Assembly: GCA_027574665.1 (NCBI GenBank)
Contig: CM050690.1
Span: forward strand, 35,186,357 to 35,250,356
Reading direction: 5' to 3'
Length of the DNA: 64,000 nt
DNA from: Rhynochetos jubatus
Lineage: Eukaryota; Chordata; Aves; Eurypygiformes; Rhynochetidae
The notes below the pieces were generated by a model. The model was not told the DNA's origin. It did no database searches and was given only the letters and a program-made list of their open reading frames with translations. This document shows, one piece after another, positions 1 to 13,334 of this stretch; within the stretch, counting starts at the first letter, position 1, and each line of letters starts with the position of its first letter. Made by a program: the position numbers and the translations under genes.

Positions 1-3000
1 TACAAGCTGTCATGTTGAATTTATATTATTGCCTTTGCAAGTGTTATTTTCTGACTAGCTGAAGAACAACAACCTCTTTAAGGGGAACCTAAATTTTACA
101 TAAAAAGCTTTATTATTTAGCAGTTAAATGCCATCAGGCCTCACTAACCTCTGCACTTCCATGAGCTCAGAAATACCATGGCAAAATCTGCTGTTGCATA
201 AGGTTATTACTCATCCTGACCACCTGCTTTCAAGATCCTTTGCCAAATCTAAGAGATACAGTCATTTTTCATCCCTAAAATAAGCAAGGGTTAGGAAGCA
301 TCACTTCTTTTAAGATTTTCTTTACAAAGGGGAGGAAAAAGAGTGTTTGCTGCCCCGTGTCTTGTTTTCTGTTTTTAATAGAGTTCAGTACTTGCAGTTC
401 CCTTTCGGTTGACTGGTACGATACCTGCGCATACTTGCGACTGCTTGAACCCATGCCATTTTTACTTGGTTTCTTTAAAAAAAAAAAAGGGATTTAAGCA
501 TTCTCCAGAGACTCAAGTTTGAAGTCACTGACCACACTAAGTAGATCATTTTAAATAGCAGGATTGAAAACCCAGCAGGTTGGAAGCTTGCAGCATTTAT
601 TGTTAAAACGATGTAAAACTGTTTCATGTCATAAAGACAATACCTAGCCCAAATGATTTATTTGCAGCATTTCATTTATTGCCAGACAAGAACATAGCTG
701 TGTTTCCTTACACAGGTAGTTAACAGCTCCAAAACACTTCGGCAAAGGAAAAAAAAAGTGTATTTACTCATTTGTGACTAACCCCTGTGTACGTGACAGA
801 AGGATAGATCCATTTTCAGTGCTTGCATATCACCTTTAATAAGCTGCTATCTAGAGAGTTCCTGCTCCTCTGATGAGGACAGAAAGATCATGACAGAGCT
901 ACAACCTACCATTCTGCTCAGCAAAAGAAACTTCAGTGCTACAAGTTCCTTTCCTCATTGAACTGAGTATTATCTTGTCACGAACTGTAGAGTCAGCAGT
1001 ATTTTGCTCCTAGCAAACAAAAATGTTGCAAAACAAGAAAGAAATGTAATTGTGAAGGAGAACCAAGTAGGCAACTCATAATGACCAAATCTTCAACAAC
1101 TTAATCAGTTATACAATATAACCATATAGGGCTTTCCCTGCCCTTTCCAGTAAGGTACATTAACAAATAACCTCCCTTAAACAAGTACAGCTAAGATGTA
1201 CTTCATGACTAACTGGATCTAGCTAATGAAAGAGAATGTAGTATAACATATGCATGAGGAGATGCTCTTTGTATCTTAACAGTGATTTGAAATCGTCTGG
1301 TTCACCCGTATGTGTGTATTTTTTAAATGTCATCGGTGAAAGAAAGCTGATTAAATGTAGTGCTGTAGTAAACAGGAGGCTGCTGTGGATGGGTCTACAG
1401 TATAACAACAGATGGCACAGGTTAAATCTATTTATTAGCAGTCACTTGGCAGAGAGACTGAAAAAGAGAAATGAGGCAGATGCCAAGTGTAAGGTAGCAC
1501 TTAATATAATAGTTCCACAGCTTAAAACTAAAATACATTTGATTTTCCTATCTCGTTCGCCCTCATTTCCCTTAACCTTTCACCAAAAATTATAAAAATC
1601 TACTGTTTCTGATCAGGAACTTCTAAAAATCTGCGCAACACTTAATCTAGTATATTGCTGGACTGCTGGTTTTCCACTGCTAAAAACCAGGAACTTTATT
1701 ATTACTCCAGTGGAAAATCAAGGACCAGAAGTCATGCAAAGGCATCAAACGGTGATGGAGAGCTAGCTTGCCATGATAAAGATGTGTAGCTTAACTGCCT
1801 GTCGACTGTTTTCACACTAAACTCCCTCCCCTCTTTCTTTATTGTACTGCTGCACTGATTTCTTTCAGAATTATGACACCATTTTTTGCAGACATTATTC
1901 TTGTTTTCTCTGTGAAGTTTTGAAGGAATTAAAAGAAGTATTTTTAGTGGTTTAACTTTATTTTTAACCTCAAAAACTTGGTGGACAATATAGTGGTCTG
2001 TATGTTCAGAAGATAAATATTTTACTATTGTTCCCTTGGAGCTCATTAAAATGGCAATGCTTTTTTTTTTTTTTTATTTAAGGGCACAAGGCCATTAACT
2101 CTGGTGCTGATAAATGGTGATCATCTCTTGGTTTTTTCCTCCCTCTTCTTTCAAAGGTTTGGAGTTCATGGGAAAAAGGGTAGCTTGGTCACCATTAAAT
2201 CAATCTCACCTCATATCCTTTCATAAGTGTGAAATTAATTCTGAGTGATACTGATTATAGCAACTGTATCCTGGCCTTGGTCAAACCTAATTACTATTTC
2301 ATGTGGTGTCACACGCCTTATTGTTTCCAGGTAATGTGGCCTCCTTTCTGCTCGGCAGCCTTTACAGGCCACTCCTTGTTAATGAATAGTAAGAGCTGAA
2401 AACAAACCCTACAAAGAGTCTCAAATGACCGCTTTTGCATTGTAAAAAGATATGTGGATTGATAAATACACTAGGATGTGTTATTATTCATTATTCGGTT
2501 TTACAATTAGTGAACACCTGGCATGGGTAAGGTGAGATGGATGTTTGCTTCCCATCAGTATTAATATTGATTTCCAACTGGCACCAGAGAGCACACCAAT
2601 TTTACCCTTTTAGAGGAGATAAAAATGGGAAAAAAAAGATAAAAATTTACCTAATATTCAGAGATATACGTTTAAATGTTAACTTTAAAGGTTATGGGTC
2701 ACATGCCTTTTCTTAAAATATCATTAACATGAGGCTTCCTTATGGAGTTGAAATAAGACTAACAAGGACTGTGAAAAGTCGGTCTATTTCAAGTCTACAA
2801 AACAACAAGGAGAGAGGTCCAGGAGGTGTAACACTGTAGTTGGGTATAGCCAGACAAAGAATATTTTGTTTTGTCTAGCTGATATTATCCAGTAGAGCTG
2901 AACCAAGTTGATTTTCAAACATAATTTAAAAAAACCCTCTTCTGTAAATCACAGATATGAAAGCTTGATAATGTTTGTTTGACTTCTGTTGGATGTTGAT

Positions 3001-5233
3001 TGTTTCGGTGTCTTTGGTATCAAGATTTAAAATTTTACATTTTAATGTGCAACCTACAAACTTCTAAGAAACATATGGATATATCAGGCTTGCAAATCAA
3101 CGGTAACATAAAAAAGAAACATAGAACAAATTGAAGGGGAATAGAATATTTGTTTAAGACAACCGTTTGAACCTCTAGAAATTCACAGCTAAGACTGCAA
3201 GTAACACAAATGGCACAGGTGAAAATATTAATTTTAACTTTGACTAGTCTTCATGGAATAAAGGGAGATTTATGCACAAAGGTGTGAATTATTTTTCCTC
3301 AGTGTGTGCAGAAGTGTGTTTTTCTCAGCACTGAATGAATTTCTTGATGGTTTATACTAAAAACGACGTGACCCTCAGATACCAAGTAGTATATTTATCA
3401 AGAGTGTTGATCTTTTGATCAATATATATGTCAAAGTAACCCAGAATGCTTTTCCAGAGGGAATGGGTGGAGAAGAGAGAAAAAAAAAAAGGGCTTGTTA
3501 AAGACTTATGAGAAAGAAAAAAGAAATATGCATTAAGGAATCTGTTATAAATACAGGAAAAGACTCACTTATTTATAGTGACAGTCCACACAAAGCCCAA
3601 ACTGTGTAATGCGTTAGTAAACAAGGAATAGTCAACCACAAAACACTAAGGCACAAAATGTTTTGCATAATAAGCATCTCTTAAAATGGCAGTGTGAGAA
3701 GATAGGCTTGAGTCCTTCAGTGCAACCTGCAGACTTTTTCACACCTGAGCGTATTTCAGCTGACTTCAGTGGTGCTGAGATTTGCTGTTCTGAGTTTGTG
3801 GCTAAAGGCCACTGGCCTTTAGTAGTGGGGCAGGGAGACAGAGGCATTGATGCTATTCCAGCTCATAAAATGTACTGACTAAAGCCCAACAACACAGCAC
3901 TGGATTTATACCACCACCTCTTAGGAGAAAGCGTGGTTTTGATTTCCTTTCCCGTTCCTGACTCCCACACTACCCTGTCTATAGGATCTACAGGATGCAC
4001 AGAGCTTGGTAGCCAGACACAACAATGTGGTAAGGAAGGGCAGGAATCAGTGCCAGTGCCTCTGGCTGGCCAGACTGAGGAGCCCACATCTCAACATAAG
4101 CAGGTCTTCCTTTTTTCACCAGGTAAAATGTTGTTCGGACCAGGCTTTGAAAAACTAGATGCTGTCTTTTAAAGAACAGGTAGCTGTAGCTGCTGTCTTC
4201 AGACATACAGCTGTACTTGACATGCACAGAGGATTTTTTTTCTGAGGTTTTAATGCTAGGATAAACTAACTAATAAAGACCTGTGAAGTTTTATTAGCCA
4301 TGAAAATCACATCTCCCACTGACACCTCAAATGCATATGCATTGTCATCTTTATGACTTCAGTATCGATGCAGGTTCACAAGACAGTAACTTTTTAATAA
4401 ACCCTTTTTATTAACATCTGTTCTACAGATCTGCTGGAGCTTACATATGTTTAGCAATGCTTCAGGATTTGAATAGCACCAAAAGTCTTACAGACTGATA
4501 TTCCCTGACTGAAACTAGTTCTTTGTCAAGTACCGTCCCAGCTTTTCTTCACAGGTGCTTGTGCCAGTGGAAGCGCGCTGCCGAATCTCAAAGCAGCATT
4601 AGAACTGCAGAAAATGTGCCACTTTTACAGTGTAAGCGTACCTCTAGAGGTAAAAAAAGTTACAGAACACACAAATTACCAGAGTGAGAGACTGTGGCCC
4701 AAGCAGGCAAAACAAGACTAGTGAAGATTAGTTCTGTGAAATATCTTTTCAGGATACAGGCATTAAAAATAAATGTAGTCTCCAGACACTTGAATACTTA
4801 ATATAATAATAAATCTGTTATAGACTGAGAGGCAAGGTTGCAGGCACTGTTCTCATAACCCTAAAAATACTTGCTGGGTGCTCAGTCTCAAATTTGTCTG
4901 AGGAAAAGCACATGAAGACATTTATTTTGAATTGATCAATCAACAAGAATAATGCTTTGGATACGGCTAAGTGTACCAAATTCTGACCTTAGATAAATAG
5001 CTCTGATTGTCCTGAAAGTCCTCATGAGTGACAATCCTGTTCAAGTCAATAGACAACCATTTACTGAGTTCTGATGATCCTGTAAGTGCCAGGAGGCAGA
5101 CAGAAACACTTATTTTCCAGCCACTGCAAAGTTAAATAATGCTGCTTTTTAACTGTTCTTTTAAAAGCGAACAAATTTACTTGTTAATCCACTCTTGTTT
5201 TCCAATTCTCCTTATAATGAGGCTTGAAATATT
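1..5233. other. Intergenic, no gene seen
   Basis: AT-rich sequence without an open frame resembling a known protein on either strand. I recognise no CR1 3' end, LTR or RNA gene here. Short homopolymer runs (A at ~477-488, T at ~2060-2076) are the only low-complexity features. Human synteny as I remember it (RMI1 followed by a long gap before SLC28A3) fits an intergenic desert. Confidence 0.6.
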
Positions 5234-5238
5234 GTCAC

Positions 5239-6237
5239 CCTATTGGGTTTGTGTGGCAAGGTTTTGGTAGCAGGGGGCTACAGGAGCAGCTTCTGTGAAA
5301 AGCTGCTAGAAGCCTCCCCGGGTCTGACAGAGCCAATGCCAGCCAGCTCCAAGACAGGCTTGCTGCTGGCCAGGGCCAAGTCTGTCAGAGCCATAACGCC
5401 TCTGGGATAACGTGCTTAAGAAGGGAAAAAACAACAGTCGAGGATAGATTTTTCAGATATAGAGAAAGATGTGGGAGAGAGAACTCTGCAGACACTAGGG
5501 CCACTGGAGAAGGAGGGGGAGGAGGTACTCCAGGTGCCAGAGCAGAGATTTTGCTGGCCCATGGTGAGGCCAGCTGTGCCCCTGTAGCCATGGAGATCCA
5601 CAGTGGAGCAGAGATCTATCTGCAGCCTGTGGAGGACCCTGCGCCGGACTAGGGGGATGCCCAAAGGAGGCTATGACCCCATGGGAATCTTGTGTTGGAG
5701 CAGGCTGTTCCTGAAGGCTTGTACCCCATGGAAGGGACCTACGCTGGAGCAGTTCATGAAGAACTGCAGCTTGTGGGAAGGATTCATACTGGAGAAGTTG
5801 GTGGAGGACTGTGTCCAGTGGGAGGAACCCTACCCTGGAGCAGGGGAAGGGTGCAAGGAGTCCTCCCTCCAAGTGACAGAGATGACATGTGATGAACTGA
5901 CCAAAACCCCCACTCGCTGTCCCCCTGTGCTGTTCGGGGGTAGGAGGCAGAGGAAAGCAGGAGTGAATTTTAGCCTGGGAAGAAGGGAGGAGTGGAAGAA
6001 AGGTTTGTTAAGATTTTGGTTTAGTTCTCTTTTTAGTCTGATTTGATTGATAATAGTTTTTTATTTTTTCCCCAGGCTGAGTCTGTTTTGATGATAATGG
6101 CTGAGTGAACCCTCCCTGCCCTTATCTCAAGCTGCGAGCCTTTCATTGTATTTTTCTCTTCCCAGCCCAGCTGAGGAGGGGAGTGATAGCGTGGCTTTGG
6201 TGGGCGCCTGACCTCCACCCGAGGTTAACCCAGCACA
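5239..6237 (+). mobile_element. Solo LTR of an avian endogenous retrovirus
   Basis: About 1 kb that I recognise as a widespread avian LTR type: it opens with a TATTGGGTTTGTGTGGCAAGG-like start, has a GC-rich middle and ends in AACCCAGCACA. The expected TG at the 5' end appears mutated to CC. Flanks GTCAC (5234-5238) and GTCAG (6238-6242) look like a 5-bp target duplication with one change. No internal retroviral sequence follows, so it is a solo LTR left by recombination. A related LTR lies in the opposite orientation at 63,420 to the window end. Family name not assigned; orientation follows the usual consensus as I remember it. Confidence 0.8.
5720..5854 (+). repeat. Three 45-bp degenerate tandem repeats inside the LTR
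   Basis: Units 5720-5764, 5765-5809 and 5810-5854 share the pattern TG...TGGGAAGG...CTGGAGAAG. The period is a multiple of three, and the frame 5603-6046 stays open across it, giving a 15-residue period with conserved Cys, Trp and Glu positions (CTPWKGPTLEQF / CSLWEGFILEKL / CVQWEEP). Weaker units extend upstream toward ~5590. This is part of the LTR, not evidence of a gene. Confidence 0.75.
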
Positions 6238-6242
6238 GTCAG

Positions 6243-7967
6243 CCTGTTTACTACCAGCCCTGCTGTGTAGTAAGCATTGCCTACTTCCATTGAAGCAAGT
6301 TAAGGATACTCCACTCATTTTAGAAGGTACTTAGAGCTGTAAATCATATGTGCTCCGTAAGAGTGTATTAATCTGCACCCTAGCAGACAGACTACATTCA
6401 TAAAACTGGTATAATCACATTGTAGCACATCTGCTTGTCAGAGTCCAGGGCATTTATGACCAAGTACGAGTTTAGTTGTAGAACTGTTATAGTGCCATAA
6501 ATAAGGCATGTTTGATTATCAGAGATTTCTTTTTAATTTGATACTAACATGGACAGAAGAATAAAATTTTATAACTGTGTTAGAGAAAAGCCTCAAAGCT
6601 AAGACAAAGACACTGAAAAGTAGAGTATCATCAAACTAGTGACAAAACTCAGAACAGAACAGAAGAGAGGTCTTTCTGTTCCCAGTCTCAACCCTTATGA
6701 ATTTACTCAGGCTATAAGACTGTGAAATAAAAAGTGTTTGTTGTTTATAGTAGCATCCCTGGCTTGCCTATATCAGTTGGCAAAAACCAGAGATAAATGG
6801 AGCTTATCCACCTCTACTTTGAGCAACAAAAGTTGTCAAATGTTACTTACAATTTAAAAATGAAGTTGTGTCTTTACCACTAAGATAGTGTCATGGGGTG
6901 TTTTGAGATGTGGCACCTTTATCAGTGTAAAATCCATATATGCTGTTTGGAAAGGCCCTGAGTTTTACAGACCATTGTCATGAGTCCCAGTGATACTTCT
7001 GTACCTAAAAAATATTTTAGTCATGGTAAGGAATTTTAGCGACTGGTAGAAGAAACGATTAGACTACGTAGACCAACTGCTCTGGGGGATAACCCAGACT
7101 CTTTATTCTAGTGAGAAGGGTGAGTGGGGGTGTGTTGGGATTGGGTGGCTTGATGTTATTATCCATAAAATGCATTTTGCTGAAAAACTGTATAGGAAGC
7201 CTAATCCCTTCTTCTGCTTACTTCCCTTGCCTATCATACACTATGAAACAATTAAGAAACACCTCATTAAAATGTTTGCTATAATTTAAAGCTAGCTCAA
7301 TTTGGAAAATATTTGACTCTTTGTCTTGCATATAATGTTGTGATTCATCTGTTTTCAATTCCTTCTTGTTTGTTTCAGTGTTGCCATAGCAATTCGTGCC
7401 TTTCAAGTACCAAGTAAATTGTTGAAAAGTACATCTTTTCTTGATTATATAAACAGCATGCTCCTATAGAAGGAAATACTTTACTATTATGTGCATGAAC
7501 ATGTAATCTATTGTAGCTACAGTCTGCCTTGTCAATAGAAGTATATCCATTAGGGTCTTATTTTTTAATTCTTTTTTTTTAATTGTTATTTCAAAAGACT
7601 GCCTCCTCACAATGACACTCAAAACATTTGCTTCTCAAAAACTGCACAGTAATCAAAATATAAATGTTAATATATTTCCTTTTTCATAACTGTTTTGTAA
7701 TATCCTCGTGCAAGCCAAGCACTTAACAACAGAAGTCTGTGACACATATACCAGAATTCCAGTCTAGTGTCTCTCTGTAAATGGAATTACTTTCAGGCAA
7801 CTGAGCAACCCCCATAATGAAAAGCAATGCATTAAAAGACACAAAGCTCACAATTGGTTTGGCATTTTCCTGTACATAAAAGCAATGCCTTTTCAGAACT
7901 GGAAGTAAATGTAAAGGGAAAAGGGGAATGGATATTGCACAAAGTAGTTCCATGTGCAATATAGAAA
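6243..7967. other. Intergenic, no gene seen
   Basis: AT-rich unique-looking sequence with only short chance frames. Nothing recognised. Confidence 0.55.
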
Positions 7968-9010
7968 CATAGAACGGTTTGGGTTGGAAGGGACATTGAA
8001 GATCATCTAACTCCAACCCCCTTGCCATGGGCAGGGACAAATTCCACTAGACCAGGTTGATCAAAGCCTCATCCAGCCTGGCGTTGGACAGTCCCAGGGA
8101 TGGGGCACCCACACCTTCTCTGGGCAACCTGTGCCAGTGCCTCACCGCTCTCTCCAGGAAGAACTTCTTCCTGATATCCAATCTAAATCTCCCCGCTTTC
8201 AATTTAAACCCGTTACCCCTTGTCCTAACACTACAAGCCCTTGTAAAAAGTCCCTCCACAGCTTCCTTGTAGGCCCTCTTCAGTTACTGAAAGGCTGCAG
8301 TAAGGTCTCTCTCTGCTCCAGGCTGAACAAACCCAACTCTCTCATCCTTTCTTCACAGGAGAGGTGCTCCAGCCCTCTAATCATTTTCATGGCCCTCCTC
8401 TGGGCTCACTCCAACCCGTCGATATCTTTCTTGTGTTGAGGGCCCCAGAGCTGGACACAGTACTCCAGGCGGGGTCTCACAAGAGCAGAGTGGAGGGGGA
8501 GAATCCCCTCCCTCGACTTGCTGGTCACGTGTCTCCTGATACAGGCCAGAATACGGCTGGCTTTCTGGGCTGCCAGCGCATACTGCCAGCTCATGTCCAG
8601 CTTCTCATCCACCGTTACCCCCAAGTCCTTCTCCTCAGGGCTGCTCTCGATCCATTGTCTGGCCAGCCTGTACTTATATTTGGGATTGCCCTGACCCATG
8701 TGCAGGACTTTGCACTTCGCCTTGTTGACCAACAATGCCATGTGTTTTGAAGTGACCCACCTCTCCAGCCTGCCCAGGTCCCTCTGGATGGCATCCCTTC
8801 CCTCCAGCATGTCAACCGCACCACGCAGCTTGGTGTTGTCAGCAAACTTGCTAAGGGTGCACTCAATCCCATCATCCATGTCACTGATGAAGATGTTAAA
8901 CAGTACTGGTCCCAACACTGACCCCTCAGGAGCATCATTTGTCACTGGTATCCACTCAGGCACTGAGCCATTGACCACAACTCTTGGAGTGCGACCAGGT
9001 GCCCATTGCA
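7968..9010 (-). mobile_element. CR1 LINE, 5'-truncated, antisense
   Basis: Read on the minus strand this is the 3' third of a CR1 retrotransposon: the end of the ORF2 reverse transcriptase followed by the short 3' UTR ending near 7968. The frame 8406-9098 shows the typical order VVVNGS, GSVLGPVLFNIF, KFAD, KCKVLHMGQGNP, EKDLGV, REGILPLHSALV and [14 protein letters not shown]. The catalytic FADD motif reads FADN, so the second metal-binding aspartate is lost. CR1 homology stops near 9010, and the N-terminal residues of the open frame before that are not CR1. It is a dead 5'-truncated copy. Confidence 0.9.
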
Positions 9011-9063
9011 CATCTTTGGACATTGGTTCTTTGGGAATGGGGGTTGGCAAGTTTTGGTTTTCC

Positions 9064-11990
9064 AAGATTATAAGATAATCTAGGTTGGAAGGGACCAAGG
9101 TCTCTAGTTCAATCTCCTGACCAAAATGGAGTTGGCTTTGATATCATACAAGACTGCTCAGGGCTTTACGCAGGAAAATCTTCAAGGCTAGAGACAGCAC
9201 AATCTCTTCAGACCCCTGCTTCACTGCCTGTGTCTCCTCATGTGGAAAATATTTCTCCTGATATCCAGCCCAAACCTCTACTTCCACTTTATACTTGTTG
9301 AGTTTGTCCCTCACCTTCCTGCCTGGACCTCTGCAAAGAGCCTGGCTCCATTTTCTCAATGACCTCCCCATAGGTACTGGGGAGTTGCTGTTAGGTGACC
9401 CACAAACCATTTCTCTTTCAGGTTGAACTAAAGCCAGTCTTGCAGGCTCTCACCACAGGGCCTGTACTCCAGCCTCCAACTGTCTTGGTGGCCCTCTGCT
9501 GAACTCTCTGCAGTTTATCATCAGCTTTTCCATATGGGGGGCCCCAAACTCATTGGGCATTTAGAGATGGCCTAACAAATGCTGAATAGTGAGGGGTAAT
9601 CACAACACTCAAATTCCTGGTCATGCCCCTGTTCATCCATCCCAGAAGGCTACTAACCCATGCTGCTGCCCAGGCACATGCCTGGTACCTGCTCAGCTCA
9701 GTGTCTATGAGATGCCCTCAGGGCCTTTCACACAGAGCTTCTCCCAAGCTGGTCCATGGCCTGTGCCATTGCCAAGACCTGTCAGATTTCCAGCGTCTCA
9801 GCCTTCCCAGGACTCAGCAATTGCCCCTGTAGAATGTCATCAAGTTCCTGTCGCTGGGTTCCTGGGGCCTACCTAGGTCCCCCTGGATTGCGGCTCTTTC
9901 CTTGAGCATACAAACTGGTTTCCCCCCGCCCCTAGTTTGGCATCATACACAAAATGGACAAAAGTGACGATGGACAAAAGTGTCCATCATCCCCTCTCCC
10001 ATGTCACTGGCTAGATCCCAGGACAGACCCGTGCCACACCCCATTTGTTACCAGTCTCTGGGCAGAGTAAGATTCATAAACAACTACCAATCATTCAACC
10101 ATTTTTTATCCACCTGGTTGCCCACCATAATGTCCTAGCTTGGATTCAGGAATATTGTGGGAGACAGTGTTAAGAGCCTTGTTAAAGGCAAGTGACATAA
10201 GCTTTTCTTCCTCTGTCCACAAATCCAATCATTTTATTATCAAAAGCAGTCAGGTTGATCAGGCATGATATACCCTTGGAAAATCCATGCTGAGTATTCA
10301 CGGCTTCCTTCTTCCCCTTTATCTGTTCAGAAATGGGCTGTAAGAAGAATCTGTGACTTTTCCAGGGACCAAACTGAGAGTAATCACCTTGTTGTTCCCT
10401 AGATTGAATTTCAGCATTTTTTTTAATATAGGCTCAGGTTTTGCAGCATTTGTTTCTATGTTTGGGAGAAGCCATTCCCCGTCTCCATGACCTTTCAAAA
10501 GTGACAGACAGCAGCCTTTCAAGGAACTTGGACATCTCCCTCAGCACCCTGGGGTGCAGTCTGTTGAGTCCCAGGGACTTGTGTGAGTTGATGTCTTGCA
10601 AAAAATTCCTGACTGAATTGTCATGCCCTGCTGGTAGCCTCTCTCTTCATTGAGCCCTGTCACTAAGCAACAGAGGTTTGGCAGGCCTTGCTGGTAAGAC
10701 AAAGAAGTCCACAGGTACTTCAGCCTTATTGTGTACACTGTCACTAAATCACATCCACCCCACCTGTCAGCAGCAGTCTCACATTTTCCTTGTTCAGTCT
10801 TTTACTGTCAATGTCATGGTAGAAGCTCTTCCTGGTGGCCTTGACATCCCTTCCAAGTCTCAACTCTGGCTGAGCTTTGGATTTTCTGATAACATCCCTC
10901 CTGTACAGGCAACGTTTCTTAAATTCTTCCTTTGTAGCCTTGTCCTTCTCCCCTCTCCTGTACGCTGGCTTTCTGAAATGAGCTGTGCCGTGAGCTACCT
11001 GCTTATCCAAGCTGATGTCTCAATGTGTTTATTTGGTATCCTGAGTTTAGGGATGGCCTGCTCTTCTGTTTCTGAATAAGCCAAAATCTGTTCTCCTGAA
11101 GTCCAGGCTCTGTCCTTCACTTCTCTCCTTCTTCACTCCACTTGGGATCTTGAAGATCATTATTTCATGGTCACTGTTGCTGGGAGTGCCATTGATACCA
11201 CATGTCCAGCCAGTGCCTACTTGTCAGTGAACAGCAGATCCAACTGTGTGTCAACCCTGCTTGGCCCACCTAGTACCTGTATCAGGAAGTTACAATTGAT
11301 AGTCTCCAGCTATCTTGATTGCTTGTGTCCTGCCAAACTGTCCTTCTAGGGGGTGTCATGGGTCTGTGACACAGAGAGCTCCTCAAATAGTCTAAAGAAG
11401 GTTTCACCCATATCCTCACTTGGACTGGAGGGTCTGTATCTCACTCCCACTCTGTTGTCAGCTTGACTGGCCTCTCCTCTGACCCTGGTCCACAAGCTCT
11501 GCCCCACCTGCCATCTGTCCCACACATCTGACTGTTCCTTCACACACAGAGCAGCATCCCCTTCTAACCTAGCACGTCAGGTCAGCAGATATGGGTCTCT
11601 GGAGTCACCCACTATTACTCACGGATTCCTCATGGTGCTCCAGCAGGATTCAGGCTCTGATGCTTCTCCAGAAAGGCCTTTCTGCCCCTGACTCTGCCAT
11701 CAGGGCTCTCTGCCTCCTATGCAGCTGCAGATCTGCAGGCAAAGCAGCAGACGTCCCATTGCCAGAAGTTGTAAACTTCCAGCATTCCTCCTCATGGGAA
11801 TCTCTAGGCTCCCTACGGTTAGCCAGTTTCTTCCTGTCTCTCCTTGTGGGCAGTTGTCCATTCAGGCTCTGCTCTCTTGAGAGCCTCTGTGAAGATCTTG
11901 TCAGCACAACACCTCCAAGCACTCCAGCCCTGGGACTGCCTGCAGCCCCAGGCACAAGGTCCTGCCTCCTCCCTCTGGACCTCTGTCTGA
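9064..11990 (-). mobile_element. Old near-complete CR1 LINE, antisense, heavily decayed
   Basis: The 3' end at 9064 (TAGGTTGGAAGGGACC on the plus strand) is CR1-like but clearly diverged from the young copies. Protein remnants on the minus strand run in the expected order: an endonuclease piece at 11346-11543 (LWTRVRG, RVGVRYRP), the endonuclease-RT linker at 10744-11010 (RKSKAQPEL, RDVKATRKSFY, SKRLNKENV), then decayed RT down to ~9,900. About 2.9 kb survives. The 5' boundary is a guess; 11,590-11,990 may be ORF1, 5' end or something else. No frame is intact. Confidence 0.7.
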
Positions 11991-13334
11991 GTGCAGGCCT
12001 CTGATGTGTTTTTCCCCCTACAGCTCAGGTAAACTGTCAAAATATCAAAGCAGTGGACAGTCAGTTCCAAACCCCGAAATACTGCACAAAGTATCAGCTG
12101 CTTCTCTATGCGTGAAAAGCGTTGAAGGGAAAGACCATTCTGCCTCTGGTCTTCCTAGCCATGGTATTACAGACTTTTCCTGCAAATGCAGTATCCAATA
12201 GTTCCAAAACTATCTGTCACCAGGTGGCTTGGACAGAACAGCCCTTTCCTGTGAGCCATCATGCCACCAACCATTCAGATGTCTTCTCACAGCAGCCATT
12301 CAGTCTGGTGTTGCCTCTGGTACACATGTCCTGCACCTACAACCTCCGTACCTAGGCCCACGTTGAGGATTGCACCATAGAAGATGACATATTAGGCCTT
12401 ATTTATTCTAACAATTTGCATACACAAATCGTGCAGTCCCAGTCTGATCACCACAGTTTTCCACTCCTGTTTGCTAAACCTCTGTCCTTTACAAGCAATC
12501 ACAACAACCAGTCTGAAGCCCAGTGTCTGGTGCCATGTTATCAACTCTCGGTTCACATCCCTCCCACAAAGCAAGGGCAGCTGTGGTTAGTCAGTAAATT
12601 TCTACTGGGCTCATACTGGTAAATGAAACATAGCAAGGCCTTGAAGGCCTACTAAATTAAGTCAAAATCTGAATTATTTGTCACAGACCTGCCAGAAACT
12701 TCTACTGCCTGATCACCAACTGAATTATTTATCTTCTTTTGGGTATAGGAGTAGCTCACAGGAAATTCCAGACCTTTCGTCAGAAAAGTCTGTTGACTTA
12801 ATGATTTGAAGAATTAACTTCCTAAGGGTAGATCTACCAATGTGTTCCTCTTCTCCTCTGAGTGAGAGAGAGACCGGAAAATATGACCCTTTCTGATTTC
12901 TACTTTTTCAGGAACTCCTAGGAAGACATGGACCTGACAAGTTCTCCTACACTTCTGCCTGTGAGTCCAGTATCGAAGACTGGAAGATCATGGCTGCTAC
13001 TCAACTGCCAGCTCTCGTAAGCTTAAGGCTCCAGCCAAGCCCTAATTAGTTTTGGGATTTGGGAAGGAGGAGTCACAGCCACAGAACCACACGTGCACTT
13101 GCTTCTGAATGGAAGCTACGTGCGATGTAGTTTGGTTTCAGGCACAGTATATTGAAATGCATGAAAAAAGCTGTTGATTTTATTTTCTTTATGAGGCTAT
13201 ATTAACCTTGGGCTGTGGCCAAGGTCTCTGAGAAACGACATGTCATCCTTCCCAGAGGTTGATAGTCACATAACAACAAACTGGTAATTCATTCCCATAA
13301 CTCTCTTGTTTTTCTGGAACTAATGGGAAAATGT
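11990..13334. other. Intergenic, unassigned
   Basis: Moderately GC-rich sequence that could include more decayed repeat, but I cannot name it. No gene-like frame. Confidence 0.4.

Noticed and set aside
1254..1595. 113-codon plus-strand frame
   Set aside because: Composition and lack of any family resemblance point to a chance frame; no splice or promoter context.
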